From: Fragum whitleyi
Lineage: Eukaryota > Mollusca > Bivalvia > Cardiida > Cardiidae
Direction of reading: 5' to 3'
NCBI GenBank assembly: GCA_948146395.1
Contig: OX411543.1
Location: forward strand, 36,661,058-36,725,057
DNA: 64,000 nucleotides
Shown here: positions 10,533 through 21,200 of the stretch, piece by piece
How the letters are laid out: each line of letters opens with the position of its first letter
Position numbering within the stretch: position 1 is the first letter of the stretch
Position numbers and translations under genes: made by a program
The notes under the pieces: model-generated
The model's input: only the letters and a program-made list of their open reading frames with translations
What the model was told of the DNA's origin: nothing
Databases searched by the model: none

Positions 10533-10695
10533 AATAGAATATCAAATTTGTGCTCATTAAATACCGAAATTATTAAACTCGTCATCTGAAACAAATAAAA
10601 ACTCGGCATAGTTTCGTTTTTATCTGTTTATAGATGACTCGTTTAATAAATCCGGTATTCAATGACCACTCATTCAATATCCTCTATATCTCAAA
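10533..10695. mobile_element. Inverted-repeat element, ~160 bp
   Basis: The left arm (gaatatcaaatttgtgctca, then taaataccgaaattattaaa and cgtcatctg) pairs with the right arm (agatgactcgtttaataaat, then ccggtattcaatgaccactc). The arms are about 70 bp each with roughly 80% identity, around a centre of cggcatagtttcg. No ORF and no second copy recognised in the window. Confidence 0.55.
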
Positions 10696-10854
10696 TATGT
10701 ATGAAACTGTGCTACTTAATTATTCATTGTGAATATTTCCCTTGTTTCATAAAAAATATATTTTTCCATTATCTCTTTTATGATTTATTTTCAGGAGAGA
10801 TGAAGAGTTTTTCATCTTAATTTCATGGAAATACGCGAAACGGTTTCAAACATG

Positions 10855-11050
10855 AGCGACGGCTGGAGCACCTTACAATGGTTTCCTGGTATTTCTCTCA
10901 CGGGTACTACCACAACATCCTTTCCTAGCCTCCAGCTGATATCTCACATAGGTCTACGATTATCAACCCATTTGTGAGAGACAAACAGTCGGAAAGAATG
11001 AGTGTCGCCGTCGGGGATCGTAGAGACCATCGATGCCATTTTCGTCTAAC
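10855..11050 (-). repeat. Family E SINE, partial copy
   Basis: The body matches the complete copies (gacggctggagcacc, tcctggtatttctctcac, cacataggtctacgattatc, cggaaagaatgagtg, cgccgtcggggatcg). After the B-box region the tRNA-like head is replaced by unrelated sequence, and the 3' end lacks the cgccgctttcaaca segment. Truncated on both sides. Confidence 0.7.
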
Positions 11051-12530
11051 AAGGAACTGTGGTCTCTCAGTTCATAATGCGAACCAGTAGGCCATCTTCG
11101 GTATTTTTATGCTTTTATTTTTATCAATTAATGTTAGCATTTTTATGTTGGAATGCGTAAATGTGTCATATAATTTCCTCGTCGGAGAATTTCTCACCTC
11201 AAGCTGTTGTAGACAATCAATCAGTTGTAATTTATTTTTTTATCATTCATGTAATTTAAAAGATGATAAGATTCTTTAAGACCTCCAATTATTCTCTAAT
11301 GCTCGAAAACTATGGTAATAAATAGCGTAGGAATTTGTTTTGTGCTTCGCCGATTTTGGTAGACGTTTTCACGTGCGTGAGAAAAAAAATCCGGTCAGAT
11401 GTTAATAGCTTTTCAAAAAAAAGTAGTCCCAGCTTGGGTCCATTTTTCTCTTCAAGACTTGTTTCTGCCAGACAGATGTGTATTTTGAAAATGACATTAA
11501 ACAATTTGTAAATTATTCAAAGACTCCTTTAAAGTGCTAAGCCAGCTATCAATTCTAAACACGCGTTTGAAACTTTTGTGCAGGAATGTTATTAAACTGC
11601 AAAGCGGTGATTCGCCAATTAGGTTTTCCCGTAGTGTAAAGGGAGGGGGGACAAAGAAGCTGAACTCATAGCCCGCCGTCTGATGACAACGTGTAATGTA
11701 TTATCAATCCTGAAATATAATTTCATAATAGAATCTGCGAGTAGAGTGAATATTCTATGTAACTTTGCAAATTCTTAAAAATGCCTTTAAAGACCGTTAA
11801 AGGAAACTGTGTGGTTTTGGAAAATATTCTATACATTATTTGAAAGCATGTGTATAGGTTTAAAGGAAAAAGTAGGTTCAATTTTTTATATGAGAAATTT
11901 GAAAAAAAAAAAAAGATTTTACACTGCCAATTTCTTATGTTTTTGAACCTTGTCCTTTATAACAAAAGGTGTTCATTAGAGAAGATGAAAAATCCCGCTG
12001 AAATATATTTTAGCATTTTAAGGAAAGATTTTCGAACTTTTGAGTGAAAGATTCGTTTTCTCATTCAGACATTTTAAAATGTTTAACGAATATTCATAGG
12101 ACATATGAGAAGAATAAACCCAAGCAAAATAGTGTCTTGCAATTCAATTTCTATGCAACATGCTACATTTAGATAAAGAATCTTCTAATGCTGCACAATA
12201 ACACTGGCATCATGCACATAATGCTGACATCTCTTTGTCTGTCACTCACGCAAGACAAGTTACCGCGAATACGAACTTAAAGGCCTACGTTTTGAGATAA
12301 TGAATTTCGATAACATTTACTTTGAAACTGCAGCTGTATTTGCGAGATTTCATTTGTTCCTTTTTAATATAGTTGTTTGGTGTTTCTTTTGGTTGTGTAA
12401 AGTAAAGTTATAATTTACCATTAACACTTAGCACATTCTAAGTTACTTTTAAAGTTATAGTAAGTTTGTTCAGATTACATATGAAGTAAACAGTTCGTGT
12501 AAAAAGGGTTGGATGCCCTGATTTTTTCAT
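11051..12530. other. AT-rich interval, nothing recognised
   Basis: About 1.5 kb with only short frames. No repeat partner or RNA gene found. Confidence 0.4.
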
Positions 12531-12676
12531 GGGACCCGCTACTCAAATGGGACGATCTAGGCAGTGCAAAAAAGAGTTTTGAATTGAAAATGCAACCTTT
12601 GGTTAACGGGTACTGAAACCAATCTTTATTTCAAATTCTTTTTCTGTGGTCCATGTTTTTTTGCTTGACGGGTCAC
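12531..12676. mobile_element. Family A MITE, internally deleted
   Basis: Starts gggacccgctactcaaatgg and gacgatctaggcagtgcaaa. Ends with ggtccatgtttttttgcttg and acgggtcacg. The central ~110 bp of the family is missing. Confidence 0.6.
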
Positions 12677-12807
12677 GTACCCTCGGGTATTATTGACATA
12701 TTCCATTCGTATAATGAACGTAACTATAGGCTTAACAAAATAGTGTATTTCCATTAAAGTTTGAATTAACACGTTGAAATTTGCTGAATTTGGGTATTTT
12801 ACATTTA

Positions 12808-13056
12808 TCATATATTTACAAAAACAGTTTCCTTTTTCGATCCGTTATTTTTACCGCAATGCCACCAGAAACGACCATCTTCAGTACTCTCAGTGCTTTG
12901 ATCTTCTATAGTAATCGCGTAATCTGTGTGGTAGTCATGTGATCTGTACTTACCGAAATATTTCGTGCCCTTCCGATGTTGATCGTTTAAGAATTGAGCG
13001 AAAGGTTCGATTGCTGTCATGCGTTCAAGACGACCATCATGTTTGAGAACATTCAA
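12808..13056 (-). CDS. Possible host exon, unrecognised protein
   Basis: A minus-strand open frame of 82 codons. It differs from most frames here in amino-acid make-up: it has balanced charged and aromatic residues (for example FAQFLNDQHRKGTKYFGKYR and DGRFWWHCGK) and no repeats. A GT in a plausible splice-donor context (cggtaaaaat in minus sense, near 12855) follows the WWHC codons, so a coding exon could end there. I do not recognise the protein, and no partner exon is evident. It may be chance. Confidence 0.2.
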   Translation of the reverse strand: MNVLKHDGRLERMTAIEPFAQFLNDQHRKGTKYFGKYRSHDYHTDYAITIEDQSTESTEDGRFWWHCGKNNGSKKETVFVNI

Positions 13057-13680
13057 TTATTCCCGAATTTGAATATATCTGAACTTGCTTACTTAGGTGT
13101 TGTTTTCAAAATGTTTTGCGAACTTTTTTAATCCGAATCGCAGGACTATATCTTTATTTTTTTTTTCATAATTTCCGCTATTGTCGACTTACATTACATT
13201 CTCGGCTACTTCGGAAGTACAAAACTTCGTGAAAACGACATAGATCTGTCTGTCAGATTTAAGTTTTAGATAATTTTGTATATCACAACTACAATAATGT
13301 GGGTACAGTACTTGGTAGAATGTCCTTGCCTAGTCAACGCTTGTCCAATGAATATTCCCAGCTACTTTACCTTGTGCATAATGTGGGTGGTTTTCTATAT
13401 ATCTTACCGCATGACTGTAAAAGGGGGCCTTACAATATTCTGTTGATTTCGCGCAGGCATATGCTTTCGCAGTTGTTTGGACCCAATTATAAAAGTTCGT
13501 CATATTGAGAGGAATGTCTTCAGCTGTTAACGTAGATATTGTAAAAAATCAACAGAGTACTTCAAGGGGCGGCGGGCATTTAACACATTCCAACATTGCA
13601 GTATTTTCAGTGCTTTGATTTCCTAATTAATCCTACAGTCCATCAATATTGATAATGTACAAACTATTTTTCGTCAGTAA

Positions 13681-14263
13681 AGCCTCGTTTACATTTGGCC
13701 TACGGAGCCCGTACGGCGCCCGTTTCTCGCCGTAAGCATAAAATCGTGCGGTGCCCGTGCGGTGTCATACGGTGCCCGTGCGATCATCGCACGGTCTTAC
13801 GTGCACCACAGACACCTGCGATCTCGTTTAAAAATATGTTATACACATTTTTAAAAATCGCAAGCCCGTAGCCTAGTGCGGACACCGCACGGTCGCCGTA
13901 CGGACATCGTACGGAAGCCTTGCGATGATCGCGCGGAAATCGCACAATATCTTAACTATCAAACATCCAAAATAAAACCCGTAGAATCGTGCAATGACCG
14001 CACGGCATCCTCTCGATATCCATACGGAACCCGTACGATCTCCGCACGGGAATCTCAGGAGAACCCTGCCATATCGCACGGGACCCGTACGGTCTCCTTA
14101 AGGTATGTTCCCCTCAAATATTTTTAAAAATCGCACGGTCACCGTGCGGCATTGTGAACACAAATTCCGCAGACCGTAGCTGTCTGCGAAGTCAAAAAAA
14201 ATCGTAAGAAAAATCGCAGGCTGCGATATCGTACGGCGACCGTGGCAAATGTTAACTAGGCTT
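13681..14263. mobile_element. Family J element: GC-rich, 11-bp-phased core arrays
   Basis: Bounded by inverted ends, AAGCCTCGTTTACATTTGGC at the left and the complement of gccaaatgttaactaggctt-like sequence at the right (18 of about 20 positions agree). The interior is much richer in G+C than its surroundings. It holds a 7-bp core of the form CGYRCGG (cgtacgg, cgcacgg, cgtgcgg) repeated at 11 bp. Starts are at 13700, 13711, 13722, 13732, 13745, 13756, 13766, 13777, 13788; at 13875, 13886, 13897, 13908, 13919, 13930, 13941; at 13988 to 14097 in eleven steps; and at 14132 and 14143. Open frames on both strands (for example 13876-14127) are by-products. A non-autonomous DNA transposon by its ends. 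The role of the arrays is unknown. Confidence 0.8.
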
Positions 14264-14481
14264 AACCCCCCCAAGTTAGTCACAAAAGGCGGTATGAAAG
14301 AAATTAACGTTTTGACAATATGTCAATCAAATAAACAATACATTTACTTACAGTCTTGCGCCAATCGATGCTAGTTTGACTTGCATACTAGTTTTCAGGG
14401 TAAGAGCGAGACTCGAAACAAAAAATTTACTTGTGACAATGGAAAAGGGTGAAGCATAAACACAAAATCATCAAAAATAGT

Positions 14482-14548
14482 TAAAATATTGCGGAAAAAG
14501 ATGAAATTTCTTATTACAAGCAATTTCATCTTTTTCCGCAATATTTTC
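14482..14548. repeat. Family G hairpin, perfect 26-bp arms
   Basis: aaaatattgcggaaaaagat and onward pairs perfectly over about 26 bp with the complement at 14521-14547, leaving a loop of about 12 nt (tcttattacaag). Related hairpins of the same size lie at 16718, 33286 and 46520. Confidence 0.8.
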
Positions 14549-14931
14549 CAAGCATTAGATACTCTACGTAAAATTCATACTATGCCGGAGATGGTTTAAC
14601 CCTAATGAGTCAGTGAAGGTCTATTGAAAATATTAAAAAGGGTTTTAGTACTTTATCTGCAATCAAAGTGCAGTTTCTCTTCTATTTAAGTTATAATTTC
14701 GGTGCACCGAAAGTGACAAAAATATGCATCTTACCTCCGTGGTATAAACGTGACTGCAATTATTTATGATATTATTTTAATCGTTTTTCATAAATTATCT
14801 TCAATAAAATACCAGTTAACCAATATTCCGACAATTATTTGCGGGTAATTACGTTATAACCTCGAAGTAATGCACGTGAATAGTGCAAATTGTCTGGACA
14901 AGGTTGTATAATCACATGTTACAGTTAATAA

Positions 14932-15340
14932 CATCGTGAAATTGATAATAACCTCGATCCAAACCATTGTAAAACACTCACTCGGCGCTCAAATTATCCA
15001 TTCTAAACACTAACTCAAACTGTTCAAAGGGGCTCTAAATTCTTTCGAAAACGCTCCAAAATCGTCCATTACGATCACAATTTCATTCAAATCGACCAAA
15101 TCATTGATCATTTTTCCTAGTCGAATGTTGTTTCAAAGAGTCTCATTTCCCCGAAAAGATACACAAACAGGAAATACGCTTATTTTTATTAAAAGGGGGG
15201 GGGGGGGGTAATAAATTATGTATTACCTCCTTTAAATTTCATTCAACACTCGCTCCGCACGTCCATTCAATATCATTCTTAAATCGTTCCAAAGTCATTC
15301 ACCTTGTCAGTTTCTCGATTTTATCAAATCTTCTAATCTT
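14932..15340. repeat. Family M dispersed repeat with a poly(G) tract
   Basis: Begins catcgtgaaattgataataa, like the family M copies at 45328 and 49820. It continues as 'cattcaaatcgacc' and 'cattcaacactcgctccgca' words. A run of 14 G at 15195-15208 precedes gtaataaattatgtattacc. Copy boundaries are not sharp. Confidence 0.4.
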
Positions 15341-16717
15341 TTGTTTACTACACATTTTTACATAAAAAAATAATAAAAAAAATGAAACTTGACTTTGAAA
15401 TTTACCTTATTTAAGAACAATAATCGTGCTTTCAATGAAAAGTAGAAACTTTCAATGTACTAAGAAATTCTTAAATCAAACTGATAAGTATGTGCGATTT
15501 TATGTGTTTTCTTTAAAATCGGGAAAACTCGACTACTTTCGCAGCTAGAGTTACGTTCCCAAAATAAATGTCAAATTTATTCATTTCTGGTTTTCAGAAA
15601 AGCCGAGCTAATTGTTCTTAAAATTTGAATAGAAAAAAATGACATTCATCCCATTCTATCTATCTATCTTTAAAATATTTTAATTATTTTCCTATTTTTA
15701 ATTTCATTATTAGTACTGTTATAAAGCAATTATTATTTAGAATGTGCTATTTTTGTAGGATTTGGTTCTTTAGAAAATATTTAACATACGCCAAACGGAA
15801 TTATGTGTGAGCGTGAGAATGTTTTTGGTTTCAAACCTCTATCAATTCAAAAATACTTTCTTCATATCTTAAAAGAGAAATTAAATATTGTGAAGCCAAA
15901 TTACAAAAAAAACTTCTCCAGTGCGTAGACTAACAAAAAAGCTGCGCACCGAAAAATGTTTTCATTGAGAAATGAAACATGTTTAGGCTATCAAGAATTA
16001 GCTTGATAGGTTGATAAGTCAACCGTGATAGAGGCGAAATTCGATCGAAGCGGTATTAAATACCAAGGCAAACATATTTTCAATGGAAAGCGTTTCAGTT
16101 TGGTGGAATGCATTTTTATCGCTAACATTTATCATCCCAAATATACTTACATAATCCAAAGATCAAACGTTATATTGGGTTTGTTTGATGCGTATCAGTA
16201 ATATTAAACACGGTGAGAAGCTAAAAGAACATTGTCAATATAAGATTTTAAATTTAAAAGAAATGTCAGTCTTATTTCCCCACATCGCAAAATACGAACG
16301 TGTATCACGGAACCACCAAAAGTGGTCGTTAAAGAGAATGGTCGCTGCGTATACTTTTTTTTTCGAATAATAAACATAATTTGATTCAACATGAACATTA
16401 TTGCGAATTTCTCAATAATCCTTTGTTGTGCAAATTCATAAGAAGAGTCTCAACGAGACTATTCTATTAAGTTTAAACAATTTAGGGTTCATTTGCACTA
16501 ATATTTAGAGCAATGTTATGTTATTAAGATATAACGGGTTACGAGAGGAATTTTGAAAAAACGGGTGCCTGATAAGAATTGTCGCTTATAAACGTTGTCG
16601 CTCGTACAAGTTGGACCTTATTATTATCTCGATGCTCATCTCTCTTCTAGTCTTCATGTCTGTCTGCCTGTTAACCCTTTGCTGTTTAATCCCTGCTTTT
16701 TACGTGCCTGTGATTGA
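15341..16717. other. AT-rich interval, nothing recognised
   Basis: No family match. The frames at 16185-16398 overlap on both strands and have no recognisable domain. Confidence 0.4.
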
Positions 16718-16784
16718 GAAAACATTGTGAAAAAAGAAGAAATTGCTTCTGACAAGCAATTTCTTCTTTTTCCACACTATTTTC
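16718..16784. repeat. Family G hairpin, 31-bp arms
   Basis: gaaaacattgtgaaaaaaga and onward, ending gaaattgctt, pairs with aagcaatttcttctttttcc and onward. There are two or three mismatches in about 31 bp and a loop of only about 4 nt. Confidence 0.8.
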
Positions 16785-16970
16785 TACCCGATTGAATGTG
16801 TTTTTTTTATCAAATCCACTTTAAATTTTCGTCTGCAAAACCTTTGAATTTGGACAGGTCCAAAATTTTGTAAAACAGGAAAGGGTTAAAAAGATGGAGG
16901 TACGGAATGATAGGTTTCGTTATTATACATCACCATACGGATTGAAATGAGCAAGATTTGCTTGTTTGAA

Positions 16971-17228
16971 TGGGGTTTTACTCCGCTTTTAACATTTTTT
17001 AGTTTATCGCGGGGGCTGGAGCACCTAACAATGGATTCCTGGTATTTATCACACGAGTACCATCATCACATCCTTCACTAACCTCAAGCTGCTATCTCAC
17101 ATAGGTCTACGATTATCGACCCATTCGTGGGACAAATAGACGGAAAGAATGAGTGCCGCCGTCGGGGATCAAATATGGGACCTCTAGATTGATAGTCCGA
17201 CTCGCTACTAACTGCGCTATGTCGGTGG
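16971..17228 (-). repeat. Family E tRNA-derived SINE, near full length
   Basis: Read on the minus strand, the tRNA-like head (from ccaccgacatagcgcagtta, with box A-like tagcgagtcgg) comes first. The body with cactcattctttccg, tcgtagacctatgtgagata and ggtgctccagcccccgcgat follows, ending in the tail-side gttaaaagcggag. The B box is damaged (tttgatccccg where the 25747 copy has ggttcgatccc). Confidence 0.75.
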
Positions 17229-17488
17229 TTGAAATGATCAAGAGCAGTTGTGATAAGCATGCAGTACGGTTTGCTAAGTACAAATAAAACGTTCAAATAC
17301 GGTCTATTACGGAGTGGCCGACCTTCTATTGTGAAGAAAATGCAGTTCATAAAAAATTAAAGAAATGAATAGAAGCCAAAAAAAGAAAACGAAAAAAAGA
17401 ATTAACAAATGTACTCTATGATCAACATCAGACGTTTTTGTATCGTGCACGAAAAGCTTTTTGGGCATCTCTCCAATAAGTAGGAATA

Positions 17489-17712
17489 TATTACTCGTCA
17501 TGCGAGAAGAGACCATCTATCTAAAATGTGCGAAAAGTGCCAACCCTTGTCAGTCTACGCGGGCACATTTCGATTTCTGCATATCTCCCGAATCTAGAAT
17601 GACCAATCAACTAACCAGTGAAAGATTATGATAAGTGCGACGCTTGACTTTTCTGTACTTGAACCAATCTCTTTTTCAAAAATGATGTTACCTTTTCGGA
17701 TGTCAGGTCACA
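17489..17712. mobile_element. Family A MITE, diverged
   Basis: Left end attactcgtcatgcgagaag, then agaccatctat. Right end gttaccttttcggatgtcag, then gtcaca. It keeps the gtcagtctacgcgggcacat block, placed nearer the left end than in the 9327 copy, so it is inverted relative to that copy. Confidence 0.65.
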
Positions 17713-19009
17713 TATATCAAGTTACCTCATTACGTTGGGTGCATACATGACTCAAATATGTCAAAGACTGTAAATTGCTTTGAAATTAAAAAAAAATATA
17801 TATTCCTGTTAATGATACATGTACCCTTGCCTAACATAACAATGACCTTCCCATGACTATACTTATCTAGCAACGGGCTATTAAACATAACCTTGGTCGA
17901 TCTTAAGAATCGAGCAATTTATAAATTTTGGTTGCTTTAGCAGGGTGCTCCTACGACATACATGTTAATCTCTATTCTACTACGACTAAACACATACAAT
18001 CGCCAATCAAACATGTCTTCTACTGCGTTAATTCTACGATACCAAGGTGACATTGGCGATTGTACTACGATGCTTTGAACAGCTAAATGATCAGTCGCAT
18101 ACAGAGGAGGGATACATCAATACTTATATGACCATTGTTATTTGATATAGAAGACATGAAGTACAAGCAAGGACACTACAAGAAATTCTGATGAAAAGAC
18201 CGCTTCTCCCTTTTATACGAAATGGCGTTCATGTAACTAAATTTGTTTATATCTGCAGTTCGATACAACGCTTTTCAAATTTGATGAAAAAAATCTGGAG
18301 GAGAGACAGATTGGTCCTTCAATACTTGTCTGTTAAAGGCAATCGCCAGTTGAATAAGACTTTTAGCGAGTATCAATCATAATAAATGGCGACGGTTAGC
18401 GGTCAGTTACTCGATTGCGTACAGAGCTTAATCGACCACTGACGTATACCAAGATACCAGAGGTCAGTCTAACTAGTATATGTTTCTGTTGAGAGCTAGC
18501 GCGTCTCTATTATGGTGTGAAATTAGAAGTTTGCGTCGTACAGAGTCCAATCAGAGACATATATTTATATATATATAATAACTTGAAACTTCGGAATACA
18601 CAGAACCCCAAAAAGAAATGACACACAAGAACATCTTCGTTTTATTTAGGGAACTCTCTGGTGTTAAAATGTGACTTTCAATATATATATATTTCTCTCA
18701 TTTTTTTTCGAAGGGTGACATATTATCATCGTCACAACATAATATTGCAATAAAAAGTGAACTTTCCTTCTGGTGATTTGGAATAAGCTCTGAAATTTAC
18801 TTATCTGACCAGTTTTGGCGATGACGTCAATGACGATGTAAATTGTGTTGTAACTTTGGTTTAAGGAATAAGAATATATAAATAAAGGCATGTTTGTCTT
18901 TAGAGTCTTTAACACCGTCTATCAAGTAGAATATATATTTCCTCCAGTTTTTTCCAAACAAGCTTAGCATAACTATTCTTTAAGATTAAAAGTAGAGTCT
19001 CTATGGTAA
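17713..19009. other. AT-rich interval, nothing recognised
   Basis: Scattered tacgac/ctacgat words at 17950-18080 may be the remains of another element, but the ends are not identifiable. No gene seen. Confidence 0.35.
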
Positions 19010-19998
19010 ACAAGAGCACCGCCTACGGGTGCCTACGCTCGGCTGTAAGTGCTGGATGGTAAAAAAACTAATGGATGGTGAAAAAAACTAAGTAGACAAA
19101 GGGGCATAATTTGCAAAAAATGTTTCAAAAGTTATCCCCCTTGTAAAAAGGTTGTCAATTAGATGGTGAATAAGTATGCCAGGTTTCATGTGAATGCCTT
19201 CAGTAGAACCAGAGATATCACAAAAATGTCAAAGTTTTTGCATTTTTTCACAAGTTTGACCTTGAAAAATGACCTTGACCTTTACCGGTGACCTTGAACT
19301 TGGAACCAACAGAAAGTGTTTGTCCCCGGCAATCATCATGTGAAATATGAAGAATCTATCACTTACCATTCAAAGTAATTGCAATATGTCAAAGTTTTTG
19401 CATTTTTTTCACAAGTCTGACCTTAAAAAATGACCTTGAACTTGACTGATGACCTTGAACTTGGTACCAACAGAAAGGTCTTGTCCCAGGCAATAATCAT
19501 GTGAAATATAAAGGCCCTATCATAAACCATTAAAAAGTTATTGCAAAATGTCAAAATTTTGGGTTTTTTTCACAAATTTGACCTTGAAAAAATGACCTTG
19601 ACCTTGACTGATGACCTTGAATCTGGTACCAACAGAAAGTGCTTGTCCCAGGCAATCATCATGTGAAATATGAAGACCCTATCACTTAACATTCAAATGT
19701 TATGGCAATTTGTCAATTTTTTTGCATTTTTTTCACAAGTTTGACCTTGAGAAATGACCTTGAACTTGACTGATGACCTTGAACTTGGTACCAACAGAAA
19801 GGTCTTGTCCCAGGCAATCATCATGTGGAATATGAAAGCCCTATCACTTACCATTCAAAAGTTATCACAAAATGTCAAAGTTTTCGCACGACGACGACAA
19901 CGACGACGACGACAACGACGTCGACAACGACGACAACGACGACGACACCAAGGCTACAGCAATACCTCGGGTTTTCTCCGAAAACAGCCGAGCTAAAA
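19010..19998 (+). mobile_element. Pearl-like element with TGACCTTGA-rich core array
   Basis: Starts caagagcaccgcctacgggt (5' hairpin with gcctacgctcggc). It carries a tandem core array of about four 160-162 bp monomers beginning at 19226, 19386, 19548 and 19710, with a fifth beginning at 19872. It then has an (ACG)n microsatellite at about 19889-19948 and ends with acctcgggttttctccgaaa and acagccgagct, a 3' hairpin. This matches the architecture of mollusc pearl/CvA-type elements. Overlapping frames at 19754-20088 translate the (ACG)n tract as poly-Arg or poly-Thr and are not genes. Confidence 0.7.
19226..19871. repeat. Tandem array of 162-bp monomers
   Basis: Each monomer runs atgtcaaagtttttgcattt, then three TGACCTTGA blocks, then ttggtaccaacagaaa, cttgtcccaggcaatcatca and tgtgaaatatgaa. 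Eleven of the twelve expected TGACCTTGA words are exact; the first one of monomer 2 is changed to tgaccttaa. The reverse complement, TCAAGGTCA, is the consensus extended half-site for NR5A (SF-1) and ERR nuclear receptors. Whether it is bound in this organism is unknown. Confidence 0.85.
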
Positions 19999-20934
19999 AT
20001 CGTGACAAGTCGGACGAAAGTGCCATTTTTGTTCATAGTTAGAGTGATCGATGGGCATTATTTTGCACCGGTCGTGCCCGGGTTTTGAGGCATATAAGAC
20101 TAGAAATCGTTGCGTAAATATTCGGATAATATACTTTCCGAATACTGTTCCTTTTAAACGAAAAAAGTCCTTTGATGTCAAACTCCTATATATATATTTT
20201 GCATTAAAACTATATTTACGATTAGAATTTATTAAATTTCACATCTTAAAGCATAAAAGAATTGAAAATGATTGTTAAATTTACAGTTTTAAGACCAAAG
20301 TATCATTTTTTTTATTATCGGCATTTCAATATTTTATGGGATCGGTAATTCAAAAGATTCTGGCTTGTAAAGATGCAAAAAGGTAACCCTGATCGTAGGT
20401 TATACTATCAGCGTGAATCTGAAATGGGAGTGCTCGATTTTACAAGCTTCAAAATCTTGAAATCTGTGATCATATATTCGGATAAATTGCTATCCGAATG
20501 CCCTTCCTTTTGAGATTACAATTTAATTCAACCGGACAATACTCAGAATATTGTTGTGTAACCGACAGAGAGGAAAGCAATAACAAGGTTTAAGATTCTC
20601 AAAATGTCTGTATTATATTCTTGATGAACCGATGTAATGAAAATCTAATGATTTCAATAATTTTGCTTCAGTTGATCTAAATTGTTGATTCAGGATACCT
20701 GAAGGGTATAACTAAAATGATTGTCAAGCCGACACAAATTTTTAACATTTCTCGCGTATATGGGACTTGAAAGTGCGATCGGGGTGGTAGTTAATTTACA
20801 CGTCACTTACACTTAGCAAGTTTATCGCGGGTCAATCAATGATGAATTGCTAGAAAATCTTTTAAGTACTGATTTTGGCCATGCAATCATGGCTTTTGCT
20901 GTATTATCGACAAATCATTTCCCTAAGTGGAAGA
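19999..20934. other. AT-rich interval with two hairpin-bearing direct repeats
   Basis: attcggataatatactttcc (near 20119) and attcggataaattgctatcc (near 20475) are partly matching direct repeats, each able to form a small hairpin and each followed by gttccttttaaa- or cttccttttgag-like sequence. The segment cgtgacaagtcggacgaaag at about 20000 recurs inverted at about 23700-23730. No gene seen. Confidence 0.4.
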
Positions 20935-21200
20935 GGCAGCCGGAGCCCGGAGGATAGACAGCGATTTATCGTCGATACAATATTGTCATCCACAACTCTA
21001 AAAGACGTCGTCGTATAGTCGACAGCTTTTAAATTGAAGATAAAACTCACCGACGCATTGACGATCTACAAAAGACCCGCTTTTTAATCGGCTGATGAAC
21101 CGATCAGTCGCCGACTATTCGGCGACTAGTCGTCGTTCTTATAATCGATTATGTATAAATGCGCATCGCCGACTCGTCGGAGCGTTTAAATGACACTAGC
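20935..21200. mobile_element. Family K 11-bp-phased element, copy 1
   Basis: Shares its order with the copy at 24540-24835: ccggagcccggagg, gtcgatacaa, ctaaaagacgtcgtcg, ataaaactcaccgacgc, then a phased block. In that block cgccgac, cggcgac and cgtcgtt start at 21109, 21120 and 21131, and the two units before them keep the 11 bp register. The core contains gactagtc, a palindrome. The termini are not resolved. Confidence 0.6.

Noticed and set aside
13873..14283. Overlapping 60-80-codon frames on both strands
   Set aside because: Open only because the phased GC-rich arrays lack stop codons; they follow the 11-bp repeat and not a protein.
14482..14548. Family G hairpins as Helitron 3' ends
   Set aside because: None of the four is followed by a shared CTRR, and the sequences after them differ.
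17945..18085. ctacgac/ctacgat words as another 11-bp-phased element
   Set aside because: Measured spacings (29, 14, 41) are not multiples of 11.
19754..20088. Frames rich in poly-Arg and poly-Thr
   Set aside because: They cross the (ACG)n microsatellite of the pearl-like element in different frames.
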